Counted from the first letter of the stretch, positions 18,458-28,235 are shown. The stretch is DNA of 49,752 nt from Sphingomonas sp. Leaf10 (GCF_001421245.1 NZ_LMKE01000013.1:202292-252043); one strand, 5' to 3'. Notes: generated by a model from the sequence alone, not told the origin. Program-made: numbers and translations.

Positions 18458-18634
18458 TCAGCCTTCGACCGACACCATGTGATGCACCTTGCGGATCATG
18501 CCGCGCACCTCGGGGGTGTCGGTCAGTTCCACGGTCTTGTGCATCTTGTTGAGGCCGAGACCGATCAGCGTTGCGCGCTGATCCTTGGTGCGGCGGATCG
18601 GCGAACCGGTCTGGGTGATCTTGACGGTAGCCAT
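18458..18634 (-). CDS. rpmD: 50S ribosomal protein L30
   Basis: A 58-residue reading frame: [20 protein letters not shown] followed by [20 protein letters not shown] and [18 protein letters not shown]. These are the conserved L30 blocks (the [19 protein letters not shown] and [12 protein letters not shown] motifs). It is placed, as expected, between rpsE (5 bases away) and rplO. L30 binds 5S-proximal 23S rRNA on the 50S subunit. Confidence 0.97.
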   Translation of the reverse strand: MATVKITQTGSPIRRTKDQRATLIGLGLNKMHKTVELTDTPEVRGMIRKVHHMVSVEG

Positions 18635-18639
18635 GTCGC

Positions 18640-19365
18640 TTACTCCACGATCGCCGCGGCGTCAGCCTCGGCGGTCTGCGATCCACCACGACCCAGCAGG
18701 TCGGCGATCTTCTTGCCGCGACGCTGAGCCACCGCCTTCGGCGACGACTGGTCGTTCAGCGCCTCGAAGGTCGCACGGATCATGTTGTACGGGTTCGACG
18801 TGCCCACCGACTTCGTCACGACATCGGCGACGCCGAGCGATTCGAAGATGGCGCGCATCGGACCGCCGGCGATGATGCCGGTACCGGCCGGAGCCGAACG
18901 CAGCGTCACGCGACCGGCACCGAAGTGACCGTTGCCGTCATGGTGCAGCGTGCGACCATCCTTGAGCGGAACGCGAACCATCGCCTTCTTGGCAGCGGCG
19001 GTCGCCTTCGAAATGGCTTCCGGCACTTCGCGCGCCTTGCCATGTCCGAAACCGACGCGACCCTTGCCGTCACCGACGACAACGAGCGCAGCAAAGCCGA
19101 AGCGCTTGCCGCCCTTAACGGTCTTCGACACGCGGTTGATGTGCACGAGCTTTTCGATCAGCTCTTCGCCACCATCGTCCGGACCGCCACGACGGTCGTC
19201 GCGCCGACCGCCACGATTGCCGTCACGGCCACCGCGACCGCCACCGGGACCACCGGGGCCGCCACGACCACGACCACCGCGCGGACCACGGCCCTGCGGC
19301 TGCTCGCCACCCTGCGTCGACTGCTCGACGGCGGGTGCTTCGGCCTGATTGTTTTCGTCAGCCAT
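18640..19365 (-). CDS. rpsE: 30S ribosomal protein S5 with a long RGG-rich N-terminal extension
   Basis: 241 residues against about 166 in E. coli. The conserved S5 part starts near residue 67 ([48 protein letters not shown]), with the two-domain fold that shapes the mRNA entry channel and affects decoding accuracy. Residues 1-66 are a disordered extension: first acidic and Gln-rich, then repeats of RGG, GGR and DRRGG. The reading is continuous with good codon use, and the ATG at 19365 lies 3 bases after the rplR stop, so the extension belongs to the gene. Extended S5 proteins occur in this group of bacteria; the function of the tail is unknown. Confidence 0.97.
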   Translation of the reverse strand: MADENNQAEAPAVEQSTQGGEQPQGRGPRGGRGRGGPGGPGGGRGGRDGNRGGRRDDRRGGPDDGGEELIEKLVHINRVSKTVKGGKRFGFAALVVVGDGKGRVGFGHGKAREVPEAISKATAAAKKAMVRVPLKDGRTLHHDGNGHFGAGRVTLRSAPAGTGIIAGGPMRAIFESLGVADVVTKSVGTSNPYNMIRATFEALNDQSSPKAVAQRRGKKIADLLGRGGSQTAEADAAAIVE

Positions 19366-19368
19366 GTC

Positions 19369-19725
19369 TTAGAACTCCAATCCGGCTTCGCGGGCTGCCT
19401 CGGCCAGCGCCTTGACGCGGCCGTGGAACAGGAAGCCGCCACGGTCGAACACGACCTGCGTCACGCCGGCGGCCTTGGCCGCTTCCGCAACGCGGGTACC
19501 GACGCCCTTGGCGGCATCGATGTTCGCGCCCGAGGTGCCACGCACGTCCTTTTCCAGGGTCGAAGCGGCGGCAACGGTGTGACCCGCTGCGTCGTCGATG
19601 ACCTGGGCATAGATGTGCTTGCCCGAACGATGGATCGACAGCCGCGCACGGCCGCCCGAACGCGCCTTCAGCGCGGTGCGATTGCGCCGACGGCGCTTCT
19701 CGAAGAGGGAGAGACCCTTGGTCAT
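19369..19725 (-). CDS. rplR: 50S ribosomal protein L18
   Basis: 118 residues. Begins [45 protein letters not shown] and ends [28 protein letters not shown], both universal for L18. It carries 5S rRNA into the 50S subunit together with L5. Its ATG overlaps the TAA of rplF (TAATG), so translation is coupled, and it lies 3 bases before rpsE. Confidence 0.98.
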   Translation of the reverse strand: MTKGLSLFEKRRRRNRTALKARSGGRARLSIHRSGKHIYAQVIDDAAGHTVAAASTLEKDVRGTSGANIDAAKGVGTRVAEAAKAAGVTQVVFDRGGFLFHGRVKALAEAAREAGLEF

Positions 19726-20258
19726 TACTTCTTCTTCCCTTCCTTGCGGAAGATGAACTCGCCGTCGTACTTGATGCCCTTGCCCTTATACGGCTCGGGC
19801 TTACGCCAACGACGGATCTCGGCAGCGATCTGACCGACCTTCTGCTTGTCGATCCCGCTGATTTCGATCGTGGTCTGATCGGGCGTCTTGATCTCGATGC
19901 CTTCCGGCACGTCGATGTTGACGTCGTGGCTGTAGCCGAGCTGCAGCTTCAGGTTCTTGCCCTGGGCCGCGGCGCGATAGCCGACGCCGGTGATCAGCAG
20001 CTTCTTGGTGAAGCCAGTGGTCACGCCGGTGATCAGGTTCTGCACGAGCGTGCGCTGCATGCCCCAGAACGCGCGAGCGCGCTTGGTTTCGTTCGCCGGC
20101 TGCACCGAAATGGTGTCGCCTTCGACGGCATAGGCGATGTCGTCGGCCAGCGGCAGCGTCAGCGTTCCCTTCGGACCCTTAACGCTCAGCTCGCGCCCTG
20201 CGATGTTGGCGGTCACGCCGGCCGGAACCGGGACTGCCTTCTTACCGATTCGGCTCAT
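19725..20258 (-). CDS. rplF: 50S ribosomal protein L6
   Basis: 177 residues, the normal length, with the duplicated L6 fold. [37 protein letters not shown] at the N-terminus and [29 protein letters not shown] at the C-terminus are diagnostic. L6 lies near the GTPase-associated centre and the sarcin-ricin loop. The start overlaps the stop of rpsH (TGATG) and the stop overlaps the start of rplR. Confidence 0.98.
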   Translation of the reverse strand: MSRIGKKAVPVPAGVTANIAGRELSVKGPKGTLTLPLADDIAYAVEGDTISVQPANETKRARAFWGMQRTLVQNLITGVTTGFTKKLLITGVGYRAAAQGKNLKLQLGYSHDVNIDVPEGIEIKTPDQTTIEISGIDKQKVGQIAAEIRRWRKPEPYKGKGIKYDGEFIFRKEGKKK

Positions 20259-20653
20259 CAGAAGACCTCCGCGAGCACTTCGCCACCGACATTCTGTTCG
20301 CGCGCTTCGGCGTCGGACAGAACGCCACGCGGCGTCGAGACGATGGTGATGCCAAGGCCGTTGCGCACCTTCGGCAGTTCCTGCGAACCGGAATAGACGC
20401 GACGACCAGGCTTCGATACGCGCGCGACGTGCTTGATCGCCGGCTGGCCTTCGAAATACTTCAGCTCGATGCGGATGCCGGCCGCGGGGCCCATCTGCTC
20501 TTCGCTGTAGCCACGGATATAGCCCTCGCGCTGCAGCACGTCGAGGACACGGGCCCGCAACTTGCTGGCAGGCGTCAGGACGGAGTCCTTGCGCGCGCGC
20601 TGGCCGTTGCGGATGCGGGTGAGCATGTCACCCAAGGGATCGGTCAATGCCAT
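20258..20653 (-). CDS. rpsH: 30S ribosomal protein S8
   Basis: 131 residues: [49 protein letters not shown] and the C-terminal [33 protein letters not shown] are typical. S8 binds the central domain of 16S rRNA and, in E. coli, represses the spc operon by binding the rplE region. Whether the same control operates here is not known. It overlaps rplF by one base and follows rpsN by 11 bases. Confidence 0.98.
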   Translation of the reverse strand: MALTDPLGDMLTRIRNGQRARKDSVLTPASKLRARVLDVLQREGYIRGYSEEQMGPAAGIRIELKYFEGQPAIKHVARVSKPGRRVYSGSQELPKVRNGLGITIVSTPRGVLSDAEAREQNVGGEVLAEVF

Positions 20654-20664
20654 TGCTGTGTTCC

Positions 20665-20970
20665 TTACCAGCTCGACTTCGTGACGCCGGGGATCAGGCC
20701 CTTATTGGCCAGTTCACGCAGCATGACGCGGGCGAGACGGAACTTGCGATAATAGCCGCGGGGACGCCCCGTCAGCTCGCAACGGTTGCGGATGCGGGTC
20801 GGATTCCCGTTGCGGGGAATCTCGGCCATCTTCAGCCGCGCGATCAGACGCTCGGTTTCGTCGAGCGACTGGTCGGCTGCGATCGCCTTCAGCTTCGCAT
20901 ATTTGGGTGCGAACTTCTTGACGAGCGCGCGACGGCGCTCGTTCTTGTTCACGGAACTCAGTTTCGCCAT
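20665..20970 (-). CDS. rpsN: 30S ribosomal protein S14 (zinc-independent form)
   Basis: 101 residues. [30 protein letters not shown] and [40 protein letters not shown] identify the long S14 form. It lacks the CxxC pairs of the zinc-ribbon type, so it does not need zinc. It sits on the 30S head. A 60-base gap with a terminator-like hairpin separates it from rplE. Confidence 0.98.
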   Translation of the reverse strand: MAKLSSVNKNERRRALVKKFAPKYAKLKAIAADQSLDETERLIARLKMAEIPRNGNPTRIRNRCELTGRPRGYYRKFRLARVMLRELANKGLIPGVTKSSW

Positions 20971-20999
20971 GGACTTAAGCTCTCTTCGTTAAAGCGCAA

Positions 21000-21025
21000 A
21001 CCGCTCCCCGGCGAAGGGGAGCGGT
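21000..21025 (-). terminator. Terminator-like hairpin between rplE and rpsN
   Basis: ACCGCTCCCC (21000-21009) pairs perfectly with GGGGAGCGGT (21016-21025) around GGCGAA. On the minus strand the loop reads TTCGCC and TTTGCGCTTTAA follows. It lies 5 bases after the rplE stop. Confidence 0.6.
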
Positions 21026-21030
21026 ATTGG

Positions 21031-21615
21031 TTACGCCGCCTTCTTTTCCTCGGCGCCCTCTTCCTGCGGGAAGGGGAAACCGAACAGACGCAGAAGCTCG
21101 CGAGCCTCTTCGTCGGTCTTGGCGGTGGTGGTCACGATCACATCCATGCCGCGCACCTTGTCGATGCGGTCATAGTTGATTTCGGGGAACACGATCTGTT
21201 CCTTGATGCCGCAGGCATAGTTGCCACGGCCGTCGAACGACTTCGGGTTCAGACCACGAAAGTCGCGGACGCGGGGAAGCGCGATGGTGATGAAGCGGTC
21301 GAGGAATTCGTACATCCGCTCGCGACGCAGCGTGACCTTGCAGCCGATCGCCATGCCTTCACGCAGCTTGAACTGCGCGATCGACTTCTTCGCCTTCGTG
21401 ACGACAGGCTTCTGGCCGGCGATCAGTTCCATTTCGGAGCTGGCCTGCTCGACCTTCTTCTTGTCCTGCGTCGCTTCGCCAACGCCCATGTTCAGGACGA
21501 TCTTGTCGAGACGCGGGATTTCCATCACGTTCTTGTAACCGAACTTCTCGGTCATCGCCTTCACGATGCGATCGTCATAGATCGACTTCATGCGCGGCGT
21601 GTACTTATCAGCCAT
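21031..21615 (-). CDS. rplE: 50S ribosomal protein L5
   Basis: 194 residues. The blocks [69 protein letters not shown] and [35 protein letters not shown] are L5 signatures. It binds 5S rRNA and contacts the P-site tRNA. About 15 extra residues ([11 protein letters not shown]) extend the C-terminus. The start overlaps the rplX stop by 8 bases (ATGGCTGA), so translation is coupled. Confidence 0.98.
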   Translation of the reverse strand: MADKYTPRMKSIYDDRIVKAMTEKFGYKNVMEIPRLDKIVLNMGVGEATQDKKKVEQASSEMELIAGQKPVVTKAKKSIAQFKLREGMAIGCKVTLRRERMYEFLDRFITIALPRVRDFRGLNPKSFDGRGNYACGIKEQIVFPEINYDRIDKVRGMDVIVTTTAKTDEEARELLRLFGFPFPQEEGAEEKKAA

Positions 21616-21922
21616 TGATGACCTCCCCGCCCTTCACGGCGACCCGGACCTTCTTGCCGTCACGCACTTCGAAGCGCACGCGGCTCGGCTTGCCGTCGAC
21701 GACATGCGCGACCTTGCTGACATGCAGCGGCGCTTCCGAACGCACCAGACCACCCTGCGGGTCGGCCTGGTTCGGCTTCTTGTGGCGAACGGCGATGTTG
21801 ACGCCCGAAACGACGACCTTGCCATCCTTGGGCAGCGACTGGGTAACCTGGCCGGTCTTGCCCTTGTCCTTGCCCGACAGGACGATCACGGTGTCGCCCT
21901 TCTTGATCTTCGCAGCAGCCAT
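21608..21922 (-). CDS. rplX: 50S ribosomal protein L24
   Basis: 104 residues with the KOW motif [46 protein letters not shown] near the N-terminus. L24 starts 50S assembly by binding the 5' domain of 23S rRNA. Its ATG overlaps the rplN stop (TAATG) and its stop lies inside the rplE start region, giving a tightly coupled rplN-rplX-rplE block. Confidence 0.98.
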   Translation of the reverse strand: MAAAKIKKGDTVIVLSGKDKGKTGQVTQSLPKDGKVVVSGVNIAVRHKKPNQADPQGGLVRSEAPLHVSKVAHVVDGKPSRVRFEVRDGKKVRVAVKGGEVING

Positions 21923-22290
21923 TACAGCACCTCAGGGGCGAGCGAGATGATCTTCATGAAGCCCTTCGAGCGCAGCTCGCGGACCACCGGGCCAAAGATA
22001 CGGGTGCCGATCGGCTCTTCGTTCTTGTTGACCAGCACGGCGGCGTTGCCGTCGAAGCGGATCACCGAACCGTCGGTGCGACGGATGTCCTTGGCAGTGC
22101 GAACGATGACGGCGCGGTGCACGTCACCCTTCTTCACGCGGCCGCGCGGAGCGGCTTCCTTGATGCTGACGACGATGACGTCGCCGACACCGGCCGTGCG
22201 GCGCTTCGAGCCGCCCAGCACCTTGATGCACTGCACCCGCTTCGCGCCGCTGTTGTCAGCGACGTCGAGATTGGATTGCATCTGGATCAT
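21922..22290 (-). CDS. rplN: 50S ribosomal protein L14
   Basis: 122 residues, exactly the usual length, when started at [27 protein letters not shown], the universal L14 N-terminus. [19 protein letters not shown] and [31 protein letters not shown] complete it. L14 forms an intersubunit bridge and is the docking site of the silencing factor RsfS. The upstream 360-base gap is not part of the gene although the frame stays open. Confidence 0.98.
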   Translation of the reverse strand: MIQMQSNLDVADNSGAKRVQCIKVLGGSKRRTAGVGDVIVVSIKEAAPRGRVKKGDVHRAVIVRTAKDIRRTDGSVIRFDGNAAVLVNKNEEPIGTRIFGPVVRELRSKGFMKIISLAPEVL

Positions 22291-22650
22291 GGATGCGATT
22301 CCTTCCCTATGGGGCCGATTCCGACCGGACCCCGCCTTGAAAAATGAACCCCCGGCTGCGGGCATACCGCGCCGGGGGGAGCGGCCCAATAACCGCCCCA
22401 TGGCGAAAAGGCAAGCGCCCTTCCGCAGATGTTCGTGACATCCGGGTTTGACCCCGGAATTGCGTCGGGTGGGACAGTTACCCCCTTCCCCGCAGCGCTC
22501 CCCTCCCTGACAAAAGAGGGGTTGGGGGTGGGTTGGGTTGCGAGGGAACGTCACTTTCCCCGTCGGGCCTACCCACCCCCTGCCCCTCCCTTGTCAGGGA
22601 GGGGAGTATGTTGCGCTGCGCGGGAAGGACGACCACCCCACCCGTGAGGC
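22291..22650. other. 360-base gap between rpsQ and rplN
   Basis: No gene is supported here. The rpsQ-proximal half is taken by the palindromic repeat at 22498-22606. The other half (22291-22497) contains short G/C runs and leads into the rplN ribosome-binding region; no convincing promoter boxes were found. Such a break between rpsQ and rplN is where the S10 and spc operons are separated in E. coli, so a spc promoter may be hidden here. Confidence 0.6.
22498..22606. repeat. Palindromic repeat between rpsQ and rplN, CTCCCTGACAA family
   Basis: CTCCCCTCCCTGACAA (22498-22513) is perfectly mirrored by TTGTCAGGGAGGGGAG (22591-22606). The inner parts continue the match: GGGGTTGGGGGTGGG against CCCACCCCCTGCCCC. 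The whole 109 bases would fold into a single hairpin. Similar CTCCC / GGGAG elements are at 48280-48416 and 49658-49752. Confidence 0.85.
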
Positions 22651-22923
22651 TTACGCCTCGGCTGCGACTTCCGCCGGCGTCGCGTGGGTGTTCACCCGCT
22701 CGATCACCTTCCAGGTCTTCAGCTTCGAGATCGGCGCGGTCTCTTCGATGCGCACGGTCTCGCCTTCACGATACTCATTGCCCTCGTCATGGGCATGATA
22801 CTTCTTCGAACGGCGGATGATCTTGCCGTAGAGGGGGTGCTTGACCTTCCGCTCTACCTTGACCACCACCGTCTTGTCGGTCTTGTCCGAGACGATCATC
22901 CCGGTCAGCACACGCTTCGGCAT
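22651..22923 (-). CDS. rpsQ: 30S ribosomal protein S17
   Basis: 90 residues. [47 protein letters not shown] and [24 protein letters not shown] are the S17 OB-fold blocks. It binds the 5' domain of 16S rRNA. It follows rpmC by 11 bases and ends the S10 block before the 360-base repeat-containing gap. Confidence 0.98.
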   Translation of the reverse strand: MPKRVLTGMIVSDKTDKTVVVKVERKVKHPLYGKIIRRSKKYHAHDEGNEYREGETVRIEETAPISKLKTWKVIERVNTHATPAEVAAEA

Positions 22924-22934
22924 GTCTCTCGTCC

Positions 22935-23138
22935 TTACTTGTCGGCCGAGCGCGAACGCTCGCCCTGCAGCGTCTTGATCCGCGCGATGTCGCGACGGAC
23001 TTCCTTCACGCGGGTCGGCTTTTCCAGCTGGCTGGTCGCCGCCTGGAAACGGAGGTTGAACGCCTCACGCTTCAGGCTCGACAGTTCCTCGACCAGCTGG
23101 TCGTCGCTCTTGGCGCGAAGATCGGTTGCCTTCGTCAT
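22935..23138 (-). CDS. rpmC: 50S ribosomal protein L29
   Basis: 67 residues starting [20 protein letters not shown], with the two-helix hairpin [20 protein letters not shown] and [19 protein letters not shown] of L29. GGAGGG lies just upstream of the ATG at 23138, which decides this start over the longer open frame. L29 lies at the tunnel exit and, with L23, docks trigger factor and SRP. Confidence 0.97.
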   Translation of the reverse strand: MTKATDLRAKSDDQLVEELSSLKREAFNLRFQAATSQLEKPTRVKEVRRDIARIKTLQGERSRSADK

Positions 23139-23140
23139 TT

Positions 23141-23572
23141 TCAACCCTCCAGGTGCGAGGTGTCGCCCAGACGGGCAACGACCTTGACCGCGATCGGCAG
23201 CTTCATCGCGGCGCGCGAGAACGCCTCCGCGGCGAGCGGGCCGGGCACGCCGTCCAGTTCGAACAGGATGCGACCCGGCTTGACGCGGGCGACCCAGAAT
23301 TCGGGCGAACCCTTGCCCGAGCCCATGCGGACTTCGGCAGGCTTCGACGACACCGGCAGATCCGGAAAAATCCGGATCCACAAGCGGCCTTGGCGCTTGA
23401 TGTGACGCGTGATCGCGCGGCGAGCCGCCTCGATCTGGCGGGCGGTGATCCGCTCCGGCTCCATCGCCTTCAGGCCATACGACCCGAAGTTCAGCGACGT
23501 ACCGCCCTTGGCATCGCCATGGATGCGGCCCTTGAAGGCCTTGCGGAACTTGGTGCGCTTTGGTTGCAGCAT
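23141..23572 (-). CDS. rplP: 50S ribosomal protein L16
   Basis: 143 residues beginning [71 protein letters not shown], which is diagnostic. [28 protein letters not shown] follows; this loop reaches the peptidyl-transferase centre, and the Arg in the RMGSGKG loop is the hydroxylation target in other bacteria. It lies 2 bases upstream of rpmC. Confidence 0.98.
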   Translation of the reverse strand: MLQPKRTKFRKAFKGRIHGDAKGGTSLNFGSYGLKAMEPERITARQIEAARRAITRHIKRQGRLWIRIFPDLPVSSKPAEVRMGSGKGSPEFWVARVKPGRILFELDGVPGPLAAEAFSRAAMKLPIAVKVVARLGDTSHLEG

Positions 23573-23584
23573 CTCAAATCATCC

Positions 23585-24295
23585 TTAGCGGCGGTGATCG
23601 TCGCGCGCGGGGCGCACGCCGGAGGTCTGGGCCTCCATCATCAGCCGGTCCTGCGCCATCGGGTCATGGCCGAGGATCTCACCCTTGAAGATCCAGACCT
23701 TGACGCCGCACACGCCATACGCGGTGTGCGCCTGTGCCTCGGCATAGTCGAGGTTAGCACGCAGCGTGTGCAGCGGAACGCGACCTTCGCGATAGCCTTC
23801 CGAACGGGCGATTTCCGCACCGCCCAGACGACCGCCGCAAGCGACGCGGATGCCGTCGGCACCCAGGCGCATCGCCGACTGCACCGCACGCTTCATGGCG
23901 CGGCGGAAAGCGATACGACGCTCGAGCTGATCGGCAATGCCCTGCGCGACGAGCTTCGCATCGATTTCCGGCTTGCGGATCTCGACGATGTTCAGCGACA
24001 CGTCCGACGACGTCATCGAACCCAGCTTCTTGCGAAGCTTTTCGATGTCGGTGCCCTTCTTGCCGATGATCACACCCGGGCGGGCTGCGAAGATCGAGAT
24101 GCGGCACAGCTTGGCCGGACGCTCGATCACCACCTTGGAGATCGCCGCCTGCGGCAGCGCCTTCATGATGAACTGGCGGATCTTCAGATCCTCCAGCAGC
24201 AGACGGCCATAGTCGGCGCCTTCGGCATACCAACGGCTGTCCCAGGTGCGGTTGATCTGCAGACGCAGACCGATGGGATTGGATTTGTGACCCAT
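23585..24295 (-). CDS. rpsC: 30S ribosomal protein S3
   Basis: 236 residues from [24 protein letters not shown]. The KH domain with [18 protein letters not shown] (GxxG loop) is at about 50-100, and the C-terminal domain has [41 protein letters not shown]3 lines the mRNA entry tunnel and has helicase activity with S4 and S5. The ATG overlaps the TAA of rplV, so the two are coupled. Confidence 0.98.
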   Translation of the reverse strand: MGHKSNPIGLRLQINRTWDSRWYAEGADYGRLLLEDLKIRQFIMKALPQAAISKVVIERPAKLCRISIFAARPGVIIGKKGTDIEKLRKKLGSMTSSDVSLNIVEIRKPEIDAKLVAQGIADQLERRIAFRRAMKRAVQSAMRLGADGIRVACGGRLGGAEIARSEGYREGRVPLHTLRANLDYAEAQAHTAYGVCGVKVWIFKGEILGHDPMAQDRLMMEAQTSGVRPARDDHRR

Positions 24296-24672
24296 TACGC
24301 TTCCTCCACCTCGGACACGACGATGCGCACGCGGCTGAACGGCTTCAGGATGCGCGTCGACTTGCCGCGACCGCGGGTCGCGAAACGCTTCATCGTGATC
24401 GACTTGCCGACCGAGGCTTCCTTGACGACGAGTGCGTCGACGTCGAGGTTGTGGTTGTTTTCCGCATTCGCGATCGCCGAAGCGAGGCACTTGCGGACAT
24501 CGACCGCCATCGCCTTCTTCGAGAAGGCGAGGATGTTCATCGCATCGCCGACCGGACGGTTGCGGATCAGTGCGGCGACGAGGTTCAGCTTCTGGGCCGA
24601 GCCGCGGACCTGGGTCGCGACCGCCAGAGCTTCCTTGTCACCGACGCGGCGCGGTGCTGCCTGCTTGCTCAT
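24295..24672 (-). CDS. rplV: 50S ribosomal protein L22
   Basis: 125 residues. [62 protein letters not shown] and the beta-hairpin tip [29 protein letters not shown] are typical. The hairpin lines the exit tunnel and is a site of macrolide-resistance mutations in other bacteria; nothing unusual is seen here. Both ends overlap neighbours by one base. Confidence 0.98.
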   Translation of the reverse strand: MSKQAAPRRVGDKEALAVATQVRGSAQKLNLVAALIRNRPVGDAMNILAFSKKAMAVDVRKCLASAIANAENNHNLDVDALVVKEASVGKSITMKRFATRGRGKSTRILKPFSRVRIVVSEVEEA

Positions 24673-24950
24673 CAGCGCTTGCCCTTCTTGTCGGCGGCGT
24701 GGCCGGGGAAGAAGCGCGTCGGCGCGAATTCGCCGAGCTTCATGCCCACCATGTCCTCGTTGACCGAAACCGGCACGAACTTGCGGCCGTTATAGACGTT
24801 GAACGTCAGGCCGACGAACTGCGGCAGGATGGTCGAACGGCGCGACCAGGTCTTGATCGGACCCGAACGGGTGCCGGCGTCCTGCGCCACTTCCGCCTTC
24901 TTCAGCAGATTGAGGTCCACGAACGGACCCTTCCATACGGAACGAGCCAT
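24672..24950 (-). CDS. rpsS: 30S ribosomal protein S19
   Basis: 92 residues, [23 protein letters not shown] and [56 protein letters not shown], matching S19 throughout. It forms a complex with S13 on the 30S head. It overlaps rplV by one base (TGATG) and follows rplB by 3 bases. Confidence 0.98.
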   Translation of the reverse strand: MARSVWKGPFVDLNLLKKAEVAQDAGTRSGPIKTWSRRSTILPQFVGLTFNVYNGRKFVPVSVNEDMVGMKLGEFAPTRFFPGHAADKKGKR

Positions 24951-24953
24951 CGC

Positions 24954-25802
24954 TTAGCCCTTCTTCTTCGCGTGACGGCTACGGATGATCATCTTATCCG
25001 TCGCCTTGTTGTGCCGCGTGCGCGCGCCCTTGGTCGGCTTGCCCCACGGGGTGACCGGGTGACGGCCGCCGGAGGTCCGGCCTTCACCACCGCCGTGCGG
25101 ATGGTCGACCGGGTTCTTGGCGACGCCGCGGGTCAGCGGACGCTTGCCGAGCCAGCGGTTACGACCAGCCTTGCCCAGATTCTGGTTCTGGTTGTCGGGG
25201 TTCGACACCGCACCGATCGTCGCCATGCAGGCGGCGTGGATGTAGCGCTGCTCGCCCGAGTTCAGGCGGACGATGACCATGCCCTTGTCGCGGCCGACGA
25301 CCTGCACATAGGTGCCGGCCGAACGGGCGATCTGACCGCCCTTGCCCGGCTTCATCTCGACGTTGTGGACGATCGTGCCGACCGGCACCTGGCCCAGTTC
25401 CATCGCGTTGCCCGGCTTCACGTCGGTCTTCTTGCCGGCGATCACCTTGTCGCCGACGTTCAGACGCTGCGGCGCGATGATGTAGGCGACGTTGGCCTTG
25501 CCCTCGGTCTCGCCATAGTTGACGAGCGCGATGAACGCGGTGCGGTTGGGATCATATTCGATCCGCTCCACGGTGCCTTCGACATCCCACAACCGACGCT
25601 TGAAGTCGATGATGCGATAGCGCTGCTTGTGACCGCCGGCGATGCCGCGCGAGGTCACATGGCCCTTGTTGTTGCGGCCACCCGACTTGGTCTTGCCTTC
25701 GGTCAGCGCCTTGACCGGACGACCCTTGTACAGGGCCGAACGGTCGATCAGGACCAAGCCACGCTGCGACGGCGTGGTCGGATTATATTGCTTGAGTGCC
25801 AT
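24954..25802 (-). CDS. rplB: 50S ribosomal protein L2
   Basis: 282 residues. [69 protein letters not shown] is the universal N-terminus, and [38 protein letters not shown] contains the His (HPHGGGEG) near the peptidyl-transferase centre. It is one of the most conserved ribosomal proteins and bridges the subunits. Only one base separates it from rplW. Confidence 0.99.
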   Translation of the reverse strand: MALKQYNPTTPSQRGLVLIDRSALYKGRPVKALTEGKTKSGGRNNKGHVTSRGIAGGHKQRYRIIDFKRRLWDVEGTVERIEYDPNRTAFIALVNYGETEGKANVAYIIAPQRLNVGDKVIAGKKTDVKPGNAMELGQVPVGTIVHNVEMKPGKGGQIARSAGTYVQVVGRDKGMVIVRLNSGEQRYIHAACMATIGAVSNPDNQNQNLGKAGRNRWLGKRPLTRGVAKNPVDHPHGGGEGRTSGGRHPVTPWGKPTKGARTRHNKATDKMIIRSRHAKKKG

Positions 25803-25803
25803 G

Positions 25804-26121
25804 TTACTTGGCCCCCTCGGTAATGTCGATCGACTGGCCTTCGGCCAAGGTCACGATCGCCTTCTTGAAGTCCGAGCGAGTGTAGGGCGCGCCCTTCCAC
25901 TTCTTGGTCTTGCCCTTGGTCACGATCGTGTTCACGCCGGTGACGGTGACGTTGAACAGCGCTTCGACCGCTGCCTTGATCTCCGGCTTCGACGCCTTGT
26001 TCGCGACCTTGAAGACGACGGCGTTATGCTCGGAGAGCATCGTCGACTTTTCGGTGATGTGGGGGCTAAGCACCACGTCGTAATGACGGATGTCGATAGC
26101 CGACTGCTGCTGCTTAGCCAT
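25804..26121 (-). CDS. rplW: 50S ribosomal protein L23
   Basis: 105 residues. [65 protein letters not shown] is the L23 core. It forms the main docking site for trigger factor, SRP and the translocon at the tunnel exit. Its start overlaps the stop of rplD by 8 bases (ATGGCTAA). Confidence 0.98.
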   Translation of the reverse strand: MAKQQQSAIDIRHYDVVLSPHITEKSTMLSEHNAVVFKVANKASKPEIKAAVEALFNVTVTGVNTIVTKGKTKKWKGAPYTRSDFKKAIVTLAEGQSIDITEGAK

Positions 26122-26740
26122 TGAAGCGGGCCTCCAGCTTTTCGATCGCCGCGCGGGTCAGCACCAGCGTGTCGTGCTTCAGGATGTCATAGACGTTCGC
26201 GCCACCGGCGGGCAGGACATTGACCTGGCGCAGGTTGCGGGCGGCCAGCGCGAAGCTGTTCTCGACGGCATCGCCATCGATCACCAGCGACGTCTTGCCG
26301 AAGCCGAGCTTCGACAGGTTGCCGAGCAGGACCTGGGTCTTGCCGTCGGCAACCGTCAGCCCGTCGAGAACGACCAGCGAACCCGCCTTGGCATGGCTCG
26401 ACAGCGCCATCTTCAGACCGAGCGCGCGAACCTTCTTGTTCAGGCCCGGGTTGAAGTCGCGGACGCGGGCGCCATGCGCCTTACCACCGCCGATGAACAC
26501 CGGAGCGCGACGATCGCCGTGACGGGCGACACCGCCGCCCTTCTGGCGACCCAGCTTCTTGCCCGAACGCGCGACATCGGCGCGCTCGCGGGTGCCGCGA
26601 GCGGTGCCGCGACGCTTTTCGAGCTGCCAGGTCACGACCCGGTGCAGGATGTCCGCACGCGGATCGAGGCCGAACACCTCGTCGTTCAGCTCGATATCGC
26701 CGTTTTCGACGGCGTCGAGGGTCTGTACCTTGACCTTCAT
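26114..26740 (-). CDS. rplD: 50S ribosomal protein L4
   Basis: 208 residues. The extended loop [50 protein letters not shown], which reaches into the exit tunnel, and the globular domain around [18 protein letters not shown] are clear. In E. coli L4 also represses its own operon through the rpsJ leader; here rpsJ is separated from rplC by a 323-base gap, so any such target might lie there instead. It follows rplC by 2 bases. Confidence 0.98.
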   Translation of the reverse strand: MKVKVQTLDAVENGDIELNDEVFGLDPRADILHRVVTWQLEKRRGTARGTRERADVARSGKKLGRQKGGGVARHGDRRAPVFIGGGKAHGARVRDFNPGLNKKVRALGLKMALSSHAKAGSLVVLDGLTVADGKTQVLLGNLSKLGFGKTSLVIDGDAVENSFALAARNLRQVNVLPAGGANVYDILKHDTLVLTRAAIEKLEARFNG

Positions 26741-26742
26741 GA

Positions 26743-27468
26743 TCAGCCCTCCTGGCCGTCGGTCGCAGCCGGTGCGGCGGCGTCGTTGCTGTTGGCGCTC
26801 TTCAGACCGGCGGGATACGGCGCGTCGGCATGGCGCGCGACCTTCACCGCGTCCTTGACCGTCAGCCAGCTGCCCTTGTGGCCGGGAACCGAACCCTTGA
26901 TGAAGATCAGCCCACGCTCGACGTCCGTCGACACGACCTGCAGATTCTGCTGCGTGCGGTTACGGTCGCCCATGTGGCCGGCCATCTTCTTGTTCTTGAA
27001 GACCTTGCCCGGATCCTGACGCTGACCGGTCGAACCGTGCGAACGGTGCGAGACCGACACGCCGTGCGTCGCGCGCAGACCGCCGAAGTTCCAGCGCTTC
27101 ATGGCGCCCGCAAAGCCCTTGCCCTGCGTACGGCCCGAAACGTCGACCAGCTGTCCGGCGACATAGTGATCGGCACCGATGGTGGCACCGACATCCAGCA
27201 GCGCATCGTCCGCAACCCGGAACTCGACCACGCGCGCCTTCGGGGTCACTTCGGCCTTGCCAAAATGGCCGCGCTGCGGCTTGGCGACGTTCTTCGCCTT
27301 GGCGACGCCGGCGCCGAGCTGCACCGCGACGTACCCGTCACGATCCATTTCACGACGGGCGACGACCTGCACGTCTTCCAGCTGCAGGACGGTGACGGGC
27401 ACGTGGCGCCCATCGTCCTGGAACAGCCGGGTCATACCCATTTTCTTCGCGATCACACCAGTACGCAT
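26743..27468 (-). CDS. rplC: 50S ribosomal protein L3
   Basis: 241 residues from [31 protein letters not shown], the conserved start, with GGAGGAG just upstream. [61 protein letters not shown] is the long loop reaching the peptidyl-transferase centre (the Gln in STGQRQDPG is methylated in E. coli). A C-terminal tail of about 30 residues ([25 protein letters not shown]) extends the usual 209. It opens the tightly packed rplC-rpsC block. Confidence 0.98.
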   Translation of the reverse strand: MRTGVIAKKMGMTRLFQDDGRHVPVTVLQLEDVQVVARREMDRDGYVAVQLGAGVAKAKNVAKPQRGHFGKAEVTPKARVVEFRVADDALLDVGATIGADHYVAGQLVDVSGRTQGKGFAGAMKRWNFGGLRATHGVSVSHRSHGSTGQRQDPGKVFKNKKMAGHMGDRNRTQQNLQVVSTDVERGLIFIKGSVPGHKGSWLTVKDAVKVARHADAPYPAGLKSANSNDAAAPAATDGQEG

Positions 27469-27791
27469 GACCAACTCCTCCAACAGAGGCTCGTCTTGAC
27501 GACGAGCTTGCCTAACGAAAAAGGCCCGGCGCGCGGTCACCCGCCTCCGAAGCCCCAGCCCTTGCGATCTGCACGCCCCCGCCAGGGCCAGACATCGCCG
27601 ATATTCCCCCACCGAAGGGCTGCATCGACGATAGCGGGGACGCGGACAACGGCACCTTGCCCAAGAGCGCGGTGCCGTTCGGTATCCCTGTGGTTGCTTT
27701 CCCGGCCTCTACCGCCGCTGTTCAGAACGAACCGGCGGGAAGCGAAAGCGCGACGCAGGGCGGAATCACCCTACGTCGCGGAAGCCGGCTA
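27469..27791. other. 323-base gap between rpsJ and rplC
   Basis: No gene is supported. On the minus strand, from rpsJ to rplC, it holds a 12-base-pair stem-loop (27751-27778), a second hairpin AACGGCACC / GGTGCCGTT (27648-27679), a CTTTTTCG tract near 27530, and a small hairpin GCTCGTC / GACGAGC (27491-27509) just before the rplC ribosome site. It looks like a structured leader, but no clean promoter pair was found. Confidence 0.6.
27751..27778 (-). promoter_or_regulatory. Stem-loop element, copy 1 (rpsJ-rplC gap)
   Basis: On the minus strand CGACGTAGGGTG pairs with CGCCCTGCGTCG (U-G pairs allowed) around ATTC. The element GCGTAGGGT...CCTGCGTCGC occurs again at 33001-33026 upstream of the rpsL promoter. 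It begins 14 bases after the rpsJ stop. Confidence 0.55.
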
Positions 27792-28100
27792 TTACGCCAG
27801 CTTGATCTCTACGTCCACCCCTGCCGCGAGGTCGAGCTTCATGAGCGCGTCGACGGTCTGCGGGGTCGGCTGCACGATATCGAGCAGACGCTTGTAGGTG
27901 CGGGTCTCGAACTGCTCGCGCGACTTCTTGTCGATGTGCGGGCCACGGTTGACCGTGAACTTGTCGATGTGCGTGGGCAGCGGAATCGGTCCACGGATCA
28001 GGGCGCCGGTGCGACGCGCGGTGTCGGCGATGTCGCCGGCCGCCTGGTCGAGCACGCGATGGTCGAACGCCTTCAGGCGAATACGGATATTGTTGTCCAT
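27792..28100 (-). CDS. rpsJ: 30S ribosomal protein S10 / NusE
   Basis: 102 residues from [75 protein letters not shown], the universal S10 sequence. It sits on the 30S head and, as NusE, joins the antitermination complex with NusB. It lies after tuf, as in other alphaproteobacteria, with a terminator-like hairpin in between and a long gap after it, so it is a one-gene island inside the superoperon. Confidence 0.98.
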   Translation of the reverse strand: MDNNIRIRLKAFDHRVLDQAAGDIADTARRTGALIRGPIPLPTHIDKFTVNRGPHIDKKSREQFETRTYKRLLDIVQPTPQTVDALMKLDLAAGVDVEIKLA

Positions 28101-28207
28101 GGTCCTACCGATGCGAAAGAGCGGGCCGTTGGGACGGCTCTTGATTAACAACGAATGGCTTAGTGGAAACCCCAGCTACAAGCGGGGTGCCCTCATTAAA
28201 TAGCAAA

Positions 28208-28235
28208 TGGCGGCCCCCGTCTCCGGGGACCGCCA
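28208..28235 (-). terminator. Terminator-like hairpin between tuf and rpsJ
   Basis: On the minus strand TGGCGGTCCCC pairs with GGGGGCCGCCA (one bulge/U-G) and is followed by TTTGCTATTTAA. It lies 18 bases after the tuf stop and probably ends a share of the abundant tuf transcripts. Confidence 0.65.

Noticed and set aside
22291..22554. N-terminal extension of rplN into the repeat gap
   Set aside because: Homologues start at MIQMQSNL and the upstream sequence is palindromic repeat DNA.
23126..24763. 545-residue plus-strand reading opposite rplP, rpsC and rplV
   Set aside because: Same reason: shadow of three conserved ribosomal genes.
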